DNA from: Leisingera sp. SS27
Lineage (GTDB): Bacteria > Pseudomonadota > Alphaproteobacteria > Rhodobacterales > Rhodobacteraceae
Length of the DNA: 64,000 nucleotides
Assembly: GCF_028368855.1 (NCBI RefSeq)
Contig: NZ_JAQNCY010000004.1
Coordinates: forward strand, 248,001-312,000
Direction: 5' to 3'
Positions within the stretch are counted from its first letter, which is position 1; every line of letters begins with the position of its first letter. A program made the position numbers and the translations under genes. Below, one piece after another: positions 16,776 to 24,985 of this stretch. The notes under the pieces were generated by a model, which was not told where the DNA came from, searched no databases, and was given only the letters and a program-made list of their open reading frames with translations.

Positions 16776-17810
16776 ATGCCCGTGACCCAAACCTTGTCCC
16801 CGCTCGAATTGCTGAAGGCCGAAGCCCCGGCGACCCGCCCCGTTGTTGCGCTGAGCGAGGGCACCGACCCCCGTGTGGTTGCAGGCGCTCTGGCCGCACA
16901 TCAGGCCGGTATCGCCGACGTAATTCTGGTCGGCCCGCGGGTCGAGGTTGAGGCTGCCCTGGAAGCCGAAGGTTCCAAGGCTGGTGAAGGTGTGACAATC
17001 CACGATCCGGCCACCTCGGATCTGACTGCAAGCTTTGCTGCCGAGTATTATGAACTGCGCAAACACAAGGGCGTAGATGAGGCCAAGGCCCGTGCTGCGG
17101 CTGAAACGCCGCTGGTTTATGCCGCCATGCTGGTCCGACTTGGCCATGCAAACGGCACCGTCGGCGGTGCTGTGCACACCACCGGCGATGTGGTGCGCAG
17201 CGCCATCCAGGTGATCGGCATGGCGCCGGATGCCGGCATGGTCTCCTCCTTCTTCCTGATGTACCCGCCGGCAGACGCGCCCGAAGGTGCCCGCGCGATG
17301 CTGTACTCGGACTGTGGACTGGTGATTGACCCCAAGCCCGCCGAAATGGTTTCCATCGCCGCAGCTTCGGCCCAATCAGCCAGCGCTCTGTTGCGGGTGG
17401 ATCCGAAACTGGCCTTCCTCAGCTTTTCGACCAAAGGCAGCGCCAAGCACCCGGCTGTGGACAAGGTGACTGAAGCCCTGAGCCTGTTCCAGGAAGAGCA
17501 TCCGGAACTGCCCGCCGATGGCGAGCTGCAGTTTGACGCGGCCTTTGTCCCCTCGGTCGGGGAGCGCAAATCGCCGGGTTCTGCCGTTGCAGGCCAGGCC
17601 AACGTCATGATCTTCCCGAACCTGGACGCCGGCAACATCAGCTACAAGATCACCCAGCGGCTGGGCGGCTACTCCGCCATCGGCCCGGTCCTGCAGGGAC
17701 TTGCCAAACCTGCCAACGACCTGTCGCGCGGCTGCAGCGCCGAGGACGTGACCCAGATCATCGCTGTCACGATCCTGCAGGCCGCAAGCGCCAAGCGTCC
17801 GGAAAGTTGA
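16776..17810 (+). CDS. pta: phosphate acetyltransferase
   Basis: Pta converts the acetyl phosphate made by Xsc into acetyl-CoA, feeding taurine carbon to central metabolism. The 344-residue protein is the short form, consisting of the PTA_PTB domain only, as is usual in xsc clusters. Conserved blocks include VALSEGTDPRVVAGAL near the start, GGAVHTTGDVVRSAIQ in the middle, and NVMIFPNLDAGNISYKITQRLGG towards the C-terminus. It is 38 bp downstream of the exporter gene and is the last gene of the xsc operon before the soe control region. Confidence 0.95.
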   Translation: MPVTQTLSPLELLKAEAPATRPVVALSEGTDPRVVAGALAAHQAGIADVILVGPRVEVEAALEAEGSKAGEGVTIHDPATSDLTASFAAEYYELRKHKGVDEAKARAAAETPLVYAAMLVRLGHANGTVGGAVHTTGDVVRSAIQVIGMAPDAGMVSSFFLMYPPADAPEGARAMLYSDCGLVIDPKPAEMVSIAAASAQSASALLRVDPKLAFLSFSTKGSAKHPAVDKVTEALSLFQEEHPELPADGELQFDAAFVPSVGERKSPGSAVAGQANVMIFPNLDAGNISYKITQRLGGYSAIGPVLQGLAKPANDLSRGCSAEDVTQIIAVTILQAASAKRPES

Positions 17811-17845
17811 ACATATGTTCCAAAACATTGAACCAGTGCAGAACA
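17809..17845. promoter_or_regulatory. GAAC-type operator candidate upstream of soeABC
   Basis: GAACATATGTTC is a perfect 12 bp palindrome (17809-17820) overlapping the pta stop codon. Further GAAC units occur at 17830 and 17841, 21 and 11 bp further on, that is, on the same helix face. The 96 bp gap to soeA is the only control region the sulfite dehydrogenase genes could have of their own. No known regulator is assigned. Confidence 0.4.
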
Positions 17846-17906
17846 CTATTCCCAAATTGAGGCAATCCGTCATACGGTCGCCCGAAACTCCCAACAGGAC
17901 CCGCCA

Positions 17907-20729
17907 ATGACCCACCAGCAGCCAATCCTGAACACCTCGCCCAAGGTTTCGGACGAGATCCGGAAGACCACCTGCTACATGTGCGCCTGCCGCTGCGGCA
18001 TCAATGTGCACATGAAGGACGGCAAAGTTGCCTATATCGAAGGGAACCGCGACCACCCTGTGAACAAGGGTGTGCTTTGCGCCAAAGGCTCCGCCGGGAT
18101 CATGCAGGTCAATGCGCCGTCCCGCCTGAAGGCGCCGATGCTGCGCACCGGGCCGCGCGGATCAGGCCAGTTCAAGGAAATCACCTGGGACGAGGCGCTG
18201 GCGATTGCGGTGGGCTGGCTGGAGCCTGTCCGCCACGAGGCGCCGGAAAAGCTGGCGTTTTTCACCGGCCGCGACCAGTCGCAAAGCTTCACCAGCTTCT
18301 GGGCGCAAAGCTATGGCACGCCAAATTACGCTGCGCACGGCGGCTTCTGTTCGGTCAATATGGCGACAGCGGGTATTTACACCATGGGTGGCGCCTTCTG
18401 GGAATTCGGCCAGCCTGATTGGGAGCACACCAAACTGTTCCTGCTGTTCGGCGTTGCCGAGGACCACGATTCCAACCCGATCAAGATGGGTATCGGCAAG
18501 ATCAAGAAGCGCGGCGCACGGGTGATCGGCGTGAACCCGATCCGTTCCGGCTATAACGCAGTTGCGGACGATTGGGTCGGCATCACCCCCGGCACCGACG
18601 GTCTGTTCATCCTGTCGATGATCCACGTGCTGATGAAGGCCGGCAAGATCGACCTCGACTACCTCAGCCGCTACACCAATGCGCCGGTTCTGGTGAACGC
18701 CGCGGAAGGGCCTGAAAAGGGCCTGCTGATGCGTGATGCAGACGGCAAGATGCTGGTCATTGACCGCAACACCGGCAAGCTGACCCCGTTCGACCAGCCC
18801 GGCGTGCGCCCGGACCTGTCGGCGGTATACGAAAAGGACGGCGTCACCCACCGTCCGGTCTTCCACCAGATGGCCGAGCGTTATCTGGCGGATGAATACG
18901 CCCCCGAAGCCGTCGCTGACAAATGCGGCATCCCGGCCAAGCGCATTCACGCCATCGCGGGTGAGCTGGCCCGCGTCGCCTTTGACGAGGCGTTTGAGCT
19001 TGATCACGAATGGACCGACTTCCGCGGTGAGAAACACTCCAAGATGATCGGCCGCCCGGTCGCCATGCACTCGATGCGCGGTGTCTCGGCCCACGCTAAC
19101 GGCTTTCAGACCTGCCGTGCGCTGCATGTGCTGCAGATCCTCCTAGGCACCGTTGAGGTCCCAGGTGGCTTCCGCTTCAAGCCCCCCTACCCCAAGCCGG
19201 TCGAGGCGCACCCGACCCCGCACAGTAAATCCACGCCCGACACCCCGCTGGACGGCCCGCATCTGGGTTTTGTGCGCGGACCCGAGCATCTGGCGCTGAA
19301 AGAAGACGGCAGCCCCGCCCGGATCGACAAAGCCTTCACCTGGGAAAACCCGATGTCGGCCCATGGACTCATGCACATGGTGATTTCCAATGCACATGCG
19401 GGTGATCCCTACAAGATCGACACGCTGTTCATGTATATGGCCAACATGTCGTGGAACTCTTCCATGAACACCAAGGGTGTGATGGAGATGCTGACCGACA
19501 AGGATGAGAACGGCGACTACAAGATCCCGCATATCATCTACTCGGACGCCTATAGCTCCGAAATGGTAGCCTTTGCCGACCTGATCCTGCCCGACACCAC
19601 CTATCTGGAGCGCCACGACTGTATCTCACTGCTGGACCGCCCGATCTGCGAGGCGGATGCGGCGGCGGATGCGATCCGCTGGCCCGTAATCGAACCGGAC
19701 CGCGATGTGCGCGGTTTCCAGACGGTTCTGATCCAGCTGGCCAACCGGATGAAACTGCCGGGCTTCACCAACGAGGACCGCACCGCCAAGTGGAAAGACT
19801 ACGCCGACTATATCGTCAACCACGAGCGCAAGCCGGGCATCGGCCCGCTGTCCGGTTTCCGCGGTGAAGACGGCAGCAAAACCGGGCGCGGTGAAGTGAA
19901 CCCGGAGCAGCTGAACAAGTACATTGAGAACGGCGGCTTCCATGTGGCCCACATCCCCGAAGGAGCGGATTATTACAAACCCTGGAACACCGCCTATCAG
20001 GACTGGGCCGTGGACATGGGCATCTACGACAGCCCGCAGCCCTATCTGTTCCAGCTTTATGTGGAGCCGATGCGCAAGTTCCAGTTGGCCGCCGAAGGCC
20101 ATGGCGAGCGCCAGCCGCCCGAGCATCTGCGCCAGCGGGTGAAAGACGTGATGGACCCGCTGCCGATCTGGTATGAGACTGACCAGCAAGGCAACGAGGG
20201 CTTCACTGTCAACGCGCTGACCCAGCGTCCGATGGCAATGTATCACTCCTGGGGCACCCAGAATGCCTGGCTGCGCCAGCTGCACGGCCGCAACCCGCTC
20301 TATGTGCCCACCAAATTGATGCGCGAAAACAATCTGCAGGACGGCGACTGGGCCAAGGTCACCTCGCCGCACGGCGAAATCACCGTGCCGGTGATGGAGA
20401 TGGCTGCGCTCAACGACAACACCGTCTGGACCTGGAACGCCATCGGCAAGCGCAAGGGTGCCTGGGCGCTGGAGGAAGATGCACCGGAAGCTACCAAGGG
20501 CTTCCTGCTCAACCACCTGATCCATGAGCTGCTGCCTGCCAAGGGCGACGGCATGCGGTGGGCCAACTCGGACCCGATCACCGGCCAAGCGGCCTGGTTC
20601 GACCTGAAAGTCAAAATCGAAAAGGCCGCTGCACCGATGGACATGCAGGAATGCCAGCCGGCCTTCCCGGCGCAGGAATCCCCGGTCGGCACCGGCCCGA
20701 AAGAACTGAAGTGGAAAGTAGGCAAATGA
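17907..20729 (+). CDS. soeA: sulfite dehydrogenase (quinone), molybdopterin subunit SoeA
   Basis: SoeA is the catalytic subunit of the membrane-bound, cytoplasm-facing sulfite dehydrogenase described in Allochromatium and Ruegeria. It has 940 residues and belongs to the DMSO reductase family. The N-terminal 4Fe-4S cluster is held by C23, C26, C30 and C58 (CYMCACRC...VLCAKG), and the C-terminal molydopterin-dinucleotide domain (MAMYHSWGTQNAWLRQLHGRNP) is intact. There is no twin-arginine signal, consistent with oxidation of sulfite inside the cell where Xsc releases it. AGGA lies 7 nt before the ATG. It overlaps soeB by 4 bp. Confidence 0.92.
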   Translation: MTHQQPILNTSPKVSDEIRKTTCYMCACRCGINVHMKDGKVAYIEGNRDHPVNKGVLCAKGSAGIMQVNAPSRLKAPMLRTGPRGSGQFKEITWDEALAIAVGWLEPVRHEAPEKLAFFTGRDQSQSFTSFWAQSYGTPNYAAHGGFCSVNMATAGIYTMGGAFWEFGQPDWEHTKLFLLFGVAEDHDSNPIKMGIGKIKKRGARVIGVNPIRSGYNAVADDWVGITPGTDGLFILSMIHVLMKAGKIDLDYLSRYTNAPVLVNAAEGPEKGLLMRDADGKMLVIDRNTGKLTPFDQPGVRPDLSAVYEKDGVTHRPVFHQMAERYLADEYAPEAVADKCGIPAKRIHAIAGELARVAFDEAFELDHEWTDFRGEKHSKMIGRPVAMHSMRGVSAHANGFQTCRALHVLQILLGTVEVPGGFRFKPPYPKPVEAHPTPHSKSTPDTPLDGPHLGFVRGPEHLALKEDGSPARIDKAFTWENPMSAHGLMHMVISNAHAGDPYKIDTLFMYMANMSWNSSMNTKGVMEMLTDKDENGDYKIPHIIYSDAYSSEMVAFADLILPDTTYLERHDCISLLDRPICEADAAADAIRWPVIEPDRDVRGFQTVLIQLANRMKLPGFTNEDRTAKWKDYADYIVNHERKPGIGPLSGFRGEDGSKTGRGEVNPEQLNKYIENGGFHVAHIPEGADYYKPWNTAYQDWAVDMGIYDSPQPYLFQLYVEPMRKFQLAAEGHGERQPPEHLRQRVKDVMDPLPIWYETDQQGNEGFTVNALTQRPMAMYHSWGTQNAWLRQLHGRNPLYVPTKLMRENNLQDGDWAKVTSPHGEITVPVMEMAALNDNTVWTWNAIGKRKGAWALEEDAPEATKGFLLNHLIHELLPAKGDGMRWANSDPITGQAAWFDLKVKIEKAAAPMDMQECQPAFPAQESPVGTGPKELKWKVGK

Positions 20730-21508
20730 CCGAGCTCCCCAACTCCACAGACCGCAAGATGGGCCTGGTCATCGACCTGGACACCTGCGTTGGATGTCAT
20801 GCCTGCGTGATCTCGTGCAAAGGCTGGAACACCGAAAACTACGGCGCCCCCTTGTCGGATCAGAACCCCTATGGCGGCGACCCGTCAGGCACCTTTCTGA
20901 ACCGGGTGCATTCCTACGAAGTGCAACCCTCCCCCTGCAGCAGCCAGCCTAACCCGGCTGCACAGCTGATCCATTTCCCCAAATCCTGCCTGCATTGCGA
21001 GGACGCGCCCTGCGTCACAGTCTGCCCCACCGGCGCCAGCTACAAGCGCGCCGAGGACGGCATTGTGCTGGTCAACGAAGACCACTGCATCGGCTGCGGT
21101 CTCTGCGCCTGGTCCTGCCCCTATGGCGCACGGGAACTGGATCTGGCCGAAGGGGTAATGAAGAAATGCACCCTCTGCGTTGACCGGATCTATAACGAGA
21201 ACCTGCCGGAGGTGGACCGCATCCCCTCCTGCGTGCGGACCTGCCCGGCGGGTGCCCGCCATTTCGGCGATCTTGGCGACCCGGAAAGCGATGTCTCCAA
21301 ACTGGTGGCAGAGCGCGGCGGCATGGATCTGATGCCCGAGATGGGCACCAAACCGGTGAACAAGTATCTGCCGCCTCGTCCCAAAGACCAGATCGAGGAT
21401 CAGATCGATATCCTCGCCCCACTGCTGGCACCCGTCGCTGAGGAGCCGCAAGGCTTCATGGGCTGGCTGGACAAGGCCCTCGACAAACTTCCGGGAGGAG
21501 CGAACTGA
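20726..21508 (+). CDS. soeB: sulfite dehydrogenase iron-sulfur subunit SoeB
   Basis: SoeB carries electrons from SoeA to the membrane anchor. The 260-residue protein has four cysteine-rich cluster sites of the DmsB type, beginning with C21, C24, C27 and C31 (CVGCHACVISC), followed by CLHCEDAPCVTVC, CIGCGLCAWSC and CTLCVDRI...CVRTC. The ATG overlaps the soeA stop (ATGA). The C-terminal extension (NKYLPPRPKDQIEDQ onward) is typical for Soe-type subunits. Confidence 0.92.
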   Translation: MTELPNSTDRKMGLVIDLDTCVGCHACVISCKGWNTENYGAPLSDQNPYGGDPSGTFLNRVHSYEVQPSPCSSQPNPAAQLIHFPKSCLHCEDAPCVTVCPTGASYKRAEDGIVLVNEDHCIGCGLCAWSCPYGARELDLAEGVMKKCTLCVDRIYNENLPEVDRIPSCVRTCPAGARHFGDLGDPESDVSKLVAERGGMDLMPEMGTKPVNKYLPPRPKDQIEDQIDILAPLLAPVAEEPQGFMGWLDKALDKLPGGAN

Positions 21509-22395
21509 TGCATCCCGCACCCTCAGTTATCATCTTTACCACCCTGTCGGGTCTGGGCTTTGGCCTGCTGTTCTTCCTCGGTCTTGGCCAGCCGGCTGTG
21601 ACCGGCACAGTGGCTTTCGTGTTCTACGCCATCGCGTTTGGCCTGGCCTGCGGCGGCCTTCTGGCCTCCACCTTCCACCTGGGCCACCCGGAACGCGCCT
21701 GGCGCGCCCTCACCCAGTGGAAATCCAGCTGGCTCAGCCGCGAGGGCGTCTGCGCCGTGGGCGCCCTGATCGTCATGGGGCTTTATGCGCTTGGCGCAGT
21801 GTTCATGGACAGCCAGTGGACCCTGCTGGGCTGGATCGGTGCCGCACTCAGCCTCGCCACCGTCTTTACCACCTCGATGATCTACACTCAGCTAAAGACC
21901 ATCCCGCGCTGGAACATGGAGCTGACACCCGTGATGTTCCTCTCTTTCAGCCTGGCCGGCGGCGCGCTGCTGGCGGGTGCCGAGAGCCTGGCGCCCTGGC
22001 TGCTGGTCATCGCCGGTGCCGTTCAACTCGCCTACTGGGCCAAGGGTGACAAGGCGCTGGAAAACTCGGGCACCAATATCGGCACCGCAACCGGTCTCGG
22101 CGACCGCGGCGCCGTGCGCGCCTTTGAGCCGCCGCACACCGGCTCCAACTACCTCCTGCGCGAATTCGTGCATGTGGTGGGCCGCAAACACGCCCAGAAG
22201 CTGCGGATGATCGCCTTTGTTCTGGGCTTTGCCCTGCCGCTCCTGCTGATCCTGACCCCGGTTGAGGGTGTGGCCATTAAACATGTGTTTGCCGCTCTTG
22301 CGGTGCTGTCGCATCTGGCCGGTGCCGCCACCTCGCGCTGGCTGTTCTTTGCCCAGGCCGAACATGTGGTCGGCCTCTACTACGGCAAACGCTGA
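21508..22395 (+). CDS. soeC: sulfite dehydrogenase membrane anchor SoeC
   Basis: SoeC is the DmsC-type quinone-reactive anchor, 295 residues with about eight hydrophobic helices (for example VIIFTTLSGLGFGLLFFLGLG at the N-terminus). Conserved elements include STFHLGHPERAWRAL and the loop NLLRE-like YLLREFVHVVGRKHAQKLR. It starts one base into the soeB stop (TGATG). A strong terminator follows 9 bp after the stop. Together with SoeAB it passes sulfite electrons to the quinone pool. Confidence 0.9.
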   Translation: MHPAPSVIIFTTLSGLGFGLLFFLGLGQPAVTGTVAFVFYAIAFGLACGGLLASTFHLGHPERAWRALTQWKSSWLSREGVCAVGALIVMGLYALGAVFMDSQWTLLGWIGAALSLATVFTTSMIYTQLKTIPRWNMELTPVMFLSFSLAGGALLAGAESLAPWLLVIAGAVQLAYWAKGDKALENSGTNIGTATGLGDRGAVRAFEPPHTGSNYLLREFVHVVGRKHAQKLRMIAFVLGFALPLLLILTPVEGVAIKHVFAALAVLSHLAGAATSRWLFFAQAEHVVGLYYGKR

Positions 22396-22403
22396 CTGAC
22401 TCC

Positions 22404-22433
22404 GGGGCGCCCACTGAGGCGCCCCAGTTTTTT
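22404..22433 (+). terminator. rho-independent terminator of soeABC
   Basis: GGGGCGCC-CACTGA-GGCGCCCC is a perfect 8 bp stem followed by AGTTTTTT. It closes the sulfonate/sulfite gene block. Confidence 0.9.
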
Positions 22434-22453
22434 AGTGTATTTTCCACCGAAGG

Positions 22454-22480
22454 CGTCACAAACGCCGTGGCTGCCTCGTC
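22454..22480 (+). promoter_or_regulatory. ECF41-type promoter
   Basis: CGTCACA, a 16 nt spacer and CGTC match the published ECF41 promoter consensus (TGTCACA-N16-CGTC, from memory) at all but the first base. The element ends 32 bp before the start of the partner gene of the ECF41 sigma factor, as expected for autoregulated ECF41 operons. Confidence 0.75.
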
Positions 22481-22512
22481 CTGTTCCTGAAACCAAATAA
22501 AGGAACAGAACC

Positions 22513-22974
22513 ATGACCCAACGCCTAGATTATTTCGCCATTGCCCCCGAACTGTTCCAGCCGATGCTGGAGCAGGAAAAGCTGTTCAAGGACAGCACCC
22601 TGGAACACAGTCTGGTAGAACTGGTGAAGCTGCGGGCCTCGCAAATCAACGGCTGCGCCTTTTGCATTCACATGCACAGCCACGATTTGCGCGCCCATGG
22701 TGAAAGGGAAGACCGTATGCAGCTGCTGAATGCCTGGCGCGAATCCTCGCTGTACTCAAAAAGGGAACGTGCTGCGCTGGCATGGTGCGAGGCGCTGACA
22801 CGGGTGGAAACAACCGGTGCTCCGGATGCGGATTATGAAGAGGCAACCAAACTATTCTCTCCGCGAGAGCAGGTGGTGCTAACACTGCTGATCAGCGCCA
22901 TTAACGCCTGGAACCGCATTGCAATCGGCTTCCGCACTCCTCATCCTGCCGCTGAGGAGGCAAACGCCGCGTGA
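22513..22974 (+). CDS. carboxymuconolactone decarboxylase / AhpD-family protein, ECF41 partner
   Basis: The 153-residue all-helical protein belongs to the AhpD-like carboxymuconolactone decarboxylase family. The CxxC redox pair is C48 and C51 in GCAFCIHMHSHD, the family's peroxidatic site. AAAGGA precedes the ATG. It is typical of the COE (carboxymuconolactone decarboxylase, oxidoreductase, epimerase) genes that accompany ECF41 sigma factors. It overlaps the sigma gene by 4 bp and is preceded by an ECF41-type promoter, so it is most likely the target of that sigma factor. A redox or thiol-stress role is inferred; the substrate is unknown. Confidence 0.9.
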   Translation: MTQRLDYFAIAPELFQPMLEQEKLFKDSTLEHSLVELVKLRASQINGCAFCIHMHSHDLRAHGEREDRMQLLNAWRESSLYSKRERAALAWCEALTRVETTGAPDADYEEATKLFSPREQVVLTLLISAINAWNRIAIGFRTPHPAAEEANAA

Positions 22975-23852
22975 CAGCTCAGGGAATGAACGAAGGAACC
23001 GATGCGTTCCTGATTGCGCGGCCGCGATTGTTTGCGGCCGCCTACCGGATGCTGGGCACGGTCAGCGACACCGAGGACATTCTTCAGGATGCGTTCCTGC
23101 GCTGGCAGGCAGCGGACAAGGCTAATGTGCAGGACCCCACTGGCTATCTGATGCGGATCACCACCCGGCTGTGCCTGGACCAGCTGAAATCCGCCCGCGT
23201 CCGGCGCGAAACCTACCCTGGTGAATGGCTGCCGGAGCCGCTGCTGACCGAGGATGCAACCGAACAGCTGGACCATGACGTCTCAGTTGCACTGCTGCTG
23301 GCACTGGAAACCCTTTCGCCGCTGGAACGCGCTGCTTACCTGCTGCATGATATTTTCGACAGCTCTTATGACGACATTTCCACCGCACTGAACCGTTCTC
23401 CCGAGGCTTGCCGCCAGTTGACTGCCCGCGCCAGACGCAAGGTGCGGGAACTGCGGCCAGAGCGCCCCTCCGACCCGGAACAGGGCCGGGAAATAACCGA
23501 GGCTTTCTTTCGCGCGTCCAGAACCGGTGACACAGAGGCCCTCACACAACTTCTGGCGAAAGATGTACAGCTGATCTCCGACGGCGGCGGCAAGGCGATG
23601 GCTGCCCTCAATCCGATTAACGGCCGGGACAAGGTGCTGCGGCTGATGGAAGGCATCGCACGCAAGTTCGCCAACACGCTTCCGAAACGCTGGCGTTTTT
23701 GCCGCCTAAACGGCCTCCCGGCAGTTCTGAACCAGGCGGAGGACGGCATCTTGCAAGCGACATCGCTGGAAATCACGAATGGCAAAATCACACAGATCTA
23801 CGTGACCCGTAATCCAGACAAAACCCGGCATCTGGCCGGTGCTCTAAACTGA
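22971..23852 (+). CDS. ECF41-group sigma factor (SigJ-like) with SnoaL-type C-terminal domain
   Basis: The 293-residue protein has sigma regions 2 (about residues 12-75) and 4 (about 110-160) followed by a SnoaL-like domain (about 172-285). Three motifs characteristic of ECF41 are present: WLPEP at 86-90, DGGG at 204-207, and NPDK at 281-284. In this group the C-terminal domain tunes activity and no anti-sigma factor is needed; none is encoded nearby. The GTG start overlaps the preceding stop (GTGA); an ATG at 22986 is an alternative. It is co-transcribed with its likely target gene. Confidence 0.93.
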   Translation: MTAQGMNEGTDAFLIARPRLFAAAYRMLGTVSDTEDILQDAFLRWQAADKANVQDPTGYLMRITTRLCLDQLKSARVRRETYPGEWLPEPLLTEDATEQLDHDVSVALLLALETLSPLERAAYLLHDIFDSSYDDISTALNRSPEACRQLTARARRKVRELRPERPSDPEQGREITEAFFRASRTGDTEALTQLLAKDVQLISDGGGKAMAALNPINGRDKVLRLMEGIARKFANTLPKRWRFCRLNGLPAVLNQAEDGILQATSLEITNGKITQIYVTRNPDKTRHLAGALN

Positions 23853-23915
23853 AGGCGCCAGACCTCTTGCCTTATAGCGGCAATCCACCCCGGAGGGTTC
23901 CAAACCAGAAAGAAG

Positions 23916-23948
23916 CAAAAAGGGCGGCATTCCGAGGGAGGCCGCCCT
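23916..23948 (-). terminator. rho-independent terminator of dapA
   Basis: On the minus strand AGGGCGGC and GCCGCCCT form an 8 bp stem around a 12 nt loop, followed by TTTTT. It lies 25 bp beyond the dapA stop and could also stop rightward transcription from the sigma gene less efficiently. Confidence 0.85.
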
Positions 23949-23973
23949 GACAAATTTGATTATTGGCAGAAGT

Positions 23974-24846
23974 TTACAGCAAGCCCGCGTGCAGCATCGC
24001 TGCATCAATCGCTGCCTTGGTGCTGTCTTCCAGTGTGGTCAGTGGCGAGCGCACTTCTTCACTGCACATGCCAAGCTTGGAAAGACCGTATTTCGCCCCT
24101 GCCAGTCCGGGCTCGATGAAAATCGCCTCATGCAGCGGCATCAGCTTGTCCTGATACTCCAGCGCCGTAGCATAGTCGCCTGCCAGCGTGGCGGCCTGAA
24201 ATTCTGCACAGAGCTTCGGCGCGACGTTTGCGGTCACCGAGATGCAGCCAATGCCGCCATGTGCGTTGAAGCCCAGCGCGGTTGCGTCTTCACCTGACAG
24301 CTGCACGAAGTCTTTGCCGCAAGCCGCACGCTGCTGGCTGACGCGGGCCAGATCGCCGGTGGCGTCCTTCACCCCGATGATCCGTGGCAGTTTGGCCAGC
24401 TCCCCCATGGTCGCAGGCGTCATGTCCACAACCGAGCGGCCGGGAATGTTGTAGATGATGATCGGCAAATCCGCGCAATCATGGGCGGCCTGGAAGTGCT
24501 GCACCATACCGCGCTGGGTTGGTTTGTTGTAATACGGTGTCACGACCAGCGCCGCATCAGCACCGACCTTTTTGGCGAATTCGACGAAGCGAATCATCTC
24601 GACGGTGTTGTTGGAGCCTGCACCCGCAATCACCGGCACACGGCCTGCCGCCGCCTTAACCGTCTCGGCGATGACCAGTTCATGCTCCTCGTGGGACAGG
24701 GTCGGGCTTTCGCCAGTAGTTCCGACAGGCACCAGCCCGGTCGAGCCTTCGGCAATCTGCCATTCCACCAGACGTTTGAGCGCATCCAGATCCAGCTCGC
24801 CGTTCGAAAACGGGGTGACGAGTGCTGGCATAGAGCCTTTAAACAT
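23974..24846 (-). CDS. dapA: 4-hydroxy-tetrahydrodipicolinate synthase
   Basis: DapA condenses pyruvate and aspartate semialdehyde in lysine and diaminopimelate synthesis. The ATG with GAAGGGA 8 nt upstream gives 290 residues. K160 in IGVKDATGD is the Schiff-base lysine, GTTGES (42-47) binds the pyruvate carboxylate, and Y132 in IYNIPGR is the proton-relay tyrosine. The gene is divergent from the lytic transglycosylase, so both neighbours relate to peptidoglycan. It is monocistronic with its own terminator. Confidence 0.96.
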   Translation of the reverse strand: MFKGSMPALVTPFSNGELDLDALKRLVEWQIAEGSTGLVPVGTTGESPTLSHEEHELVIAETVKAAAGRVPVIAGAGSNNTVEMIRFVEFAKKVGADAALVVTPYYNKPTQRGMVQHFQAAHDCADLPIIIYNIPGRSVVDMTPATMGELAKLPRIIGVKDATGDLARVSQQRAACGKDFVQLSGEDATALGFNAHGGIGCISVTANVAPKLCAEFQAATLAGDYATALEYQDKLMPLHEAIFIEPGLAGAKYGLSKLGMCSEEVRSPLTTLEDSTKAAIDAAMLHAGLL

Positions 24847-24985
24847 GGGCACGCTCCCTTCGTTGCAGGTGCAGGCGGCAATCCGCCGCCGTCAAGATAT
24901 GGAATGCCGGTGATTTGAGTTGATACCGGCACGCCAATGAGTAACGTTCATGCCTCTATCCCCGGACCAATGGAAAATGCAAGAG

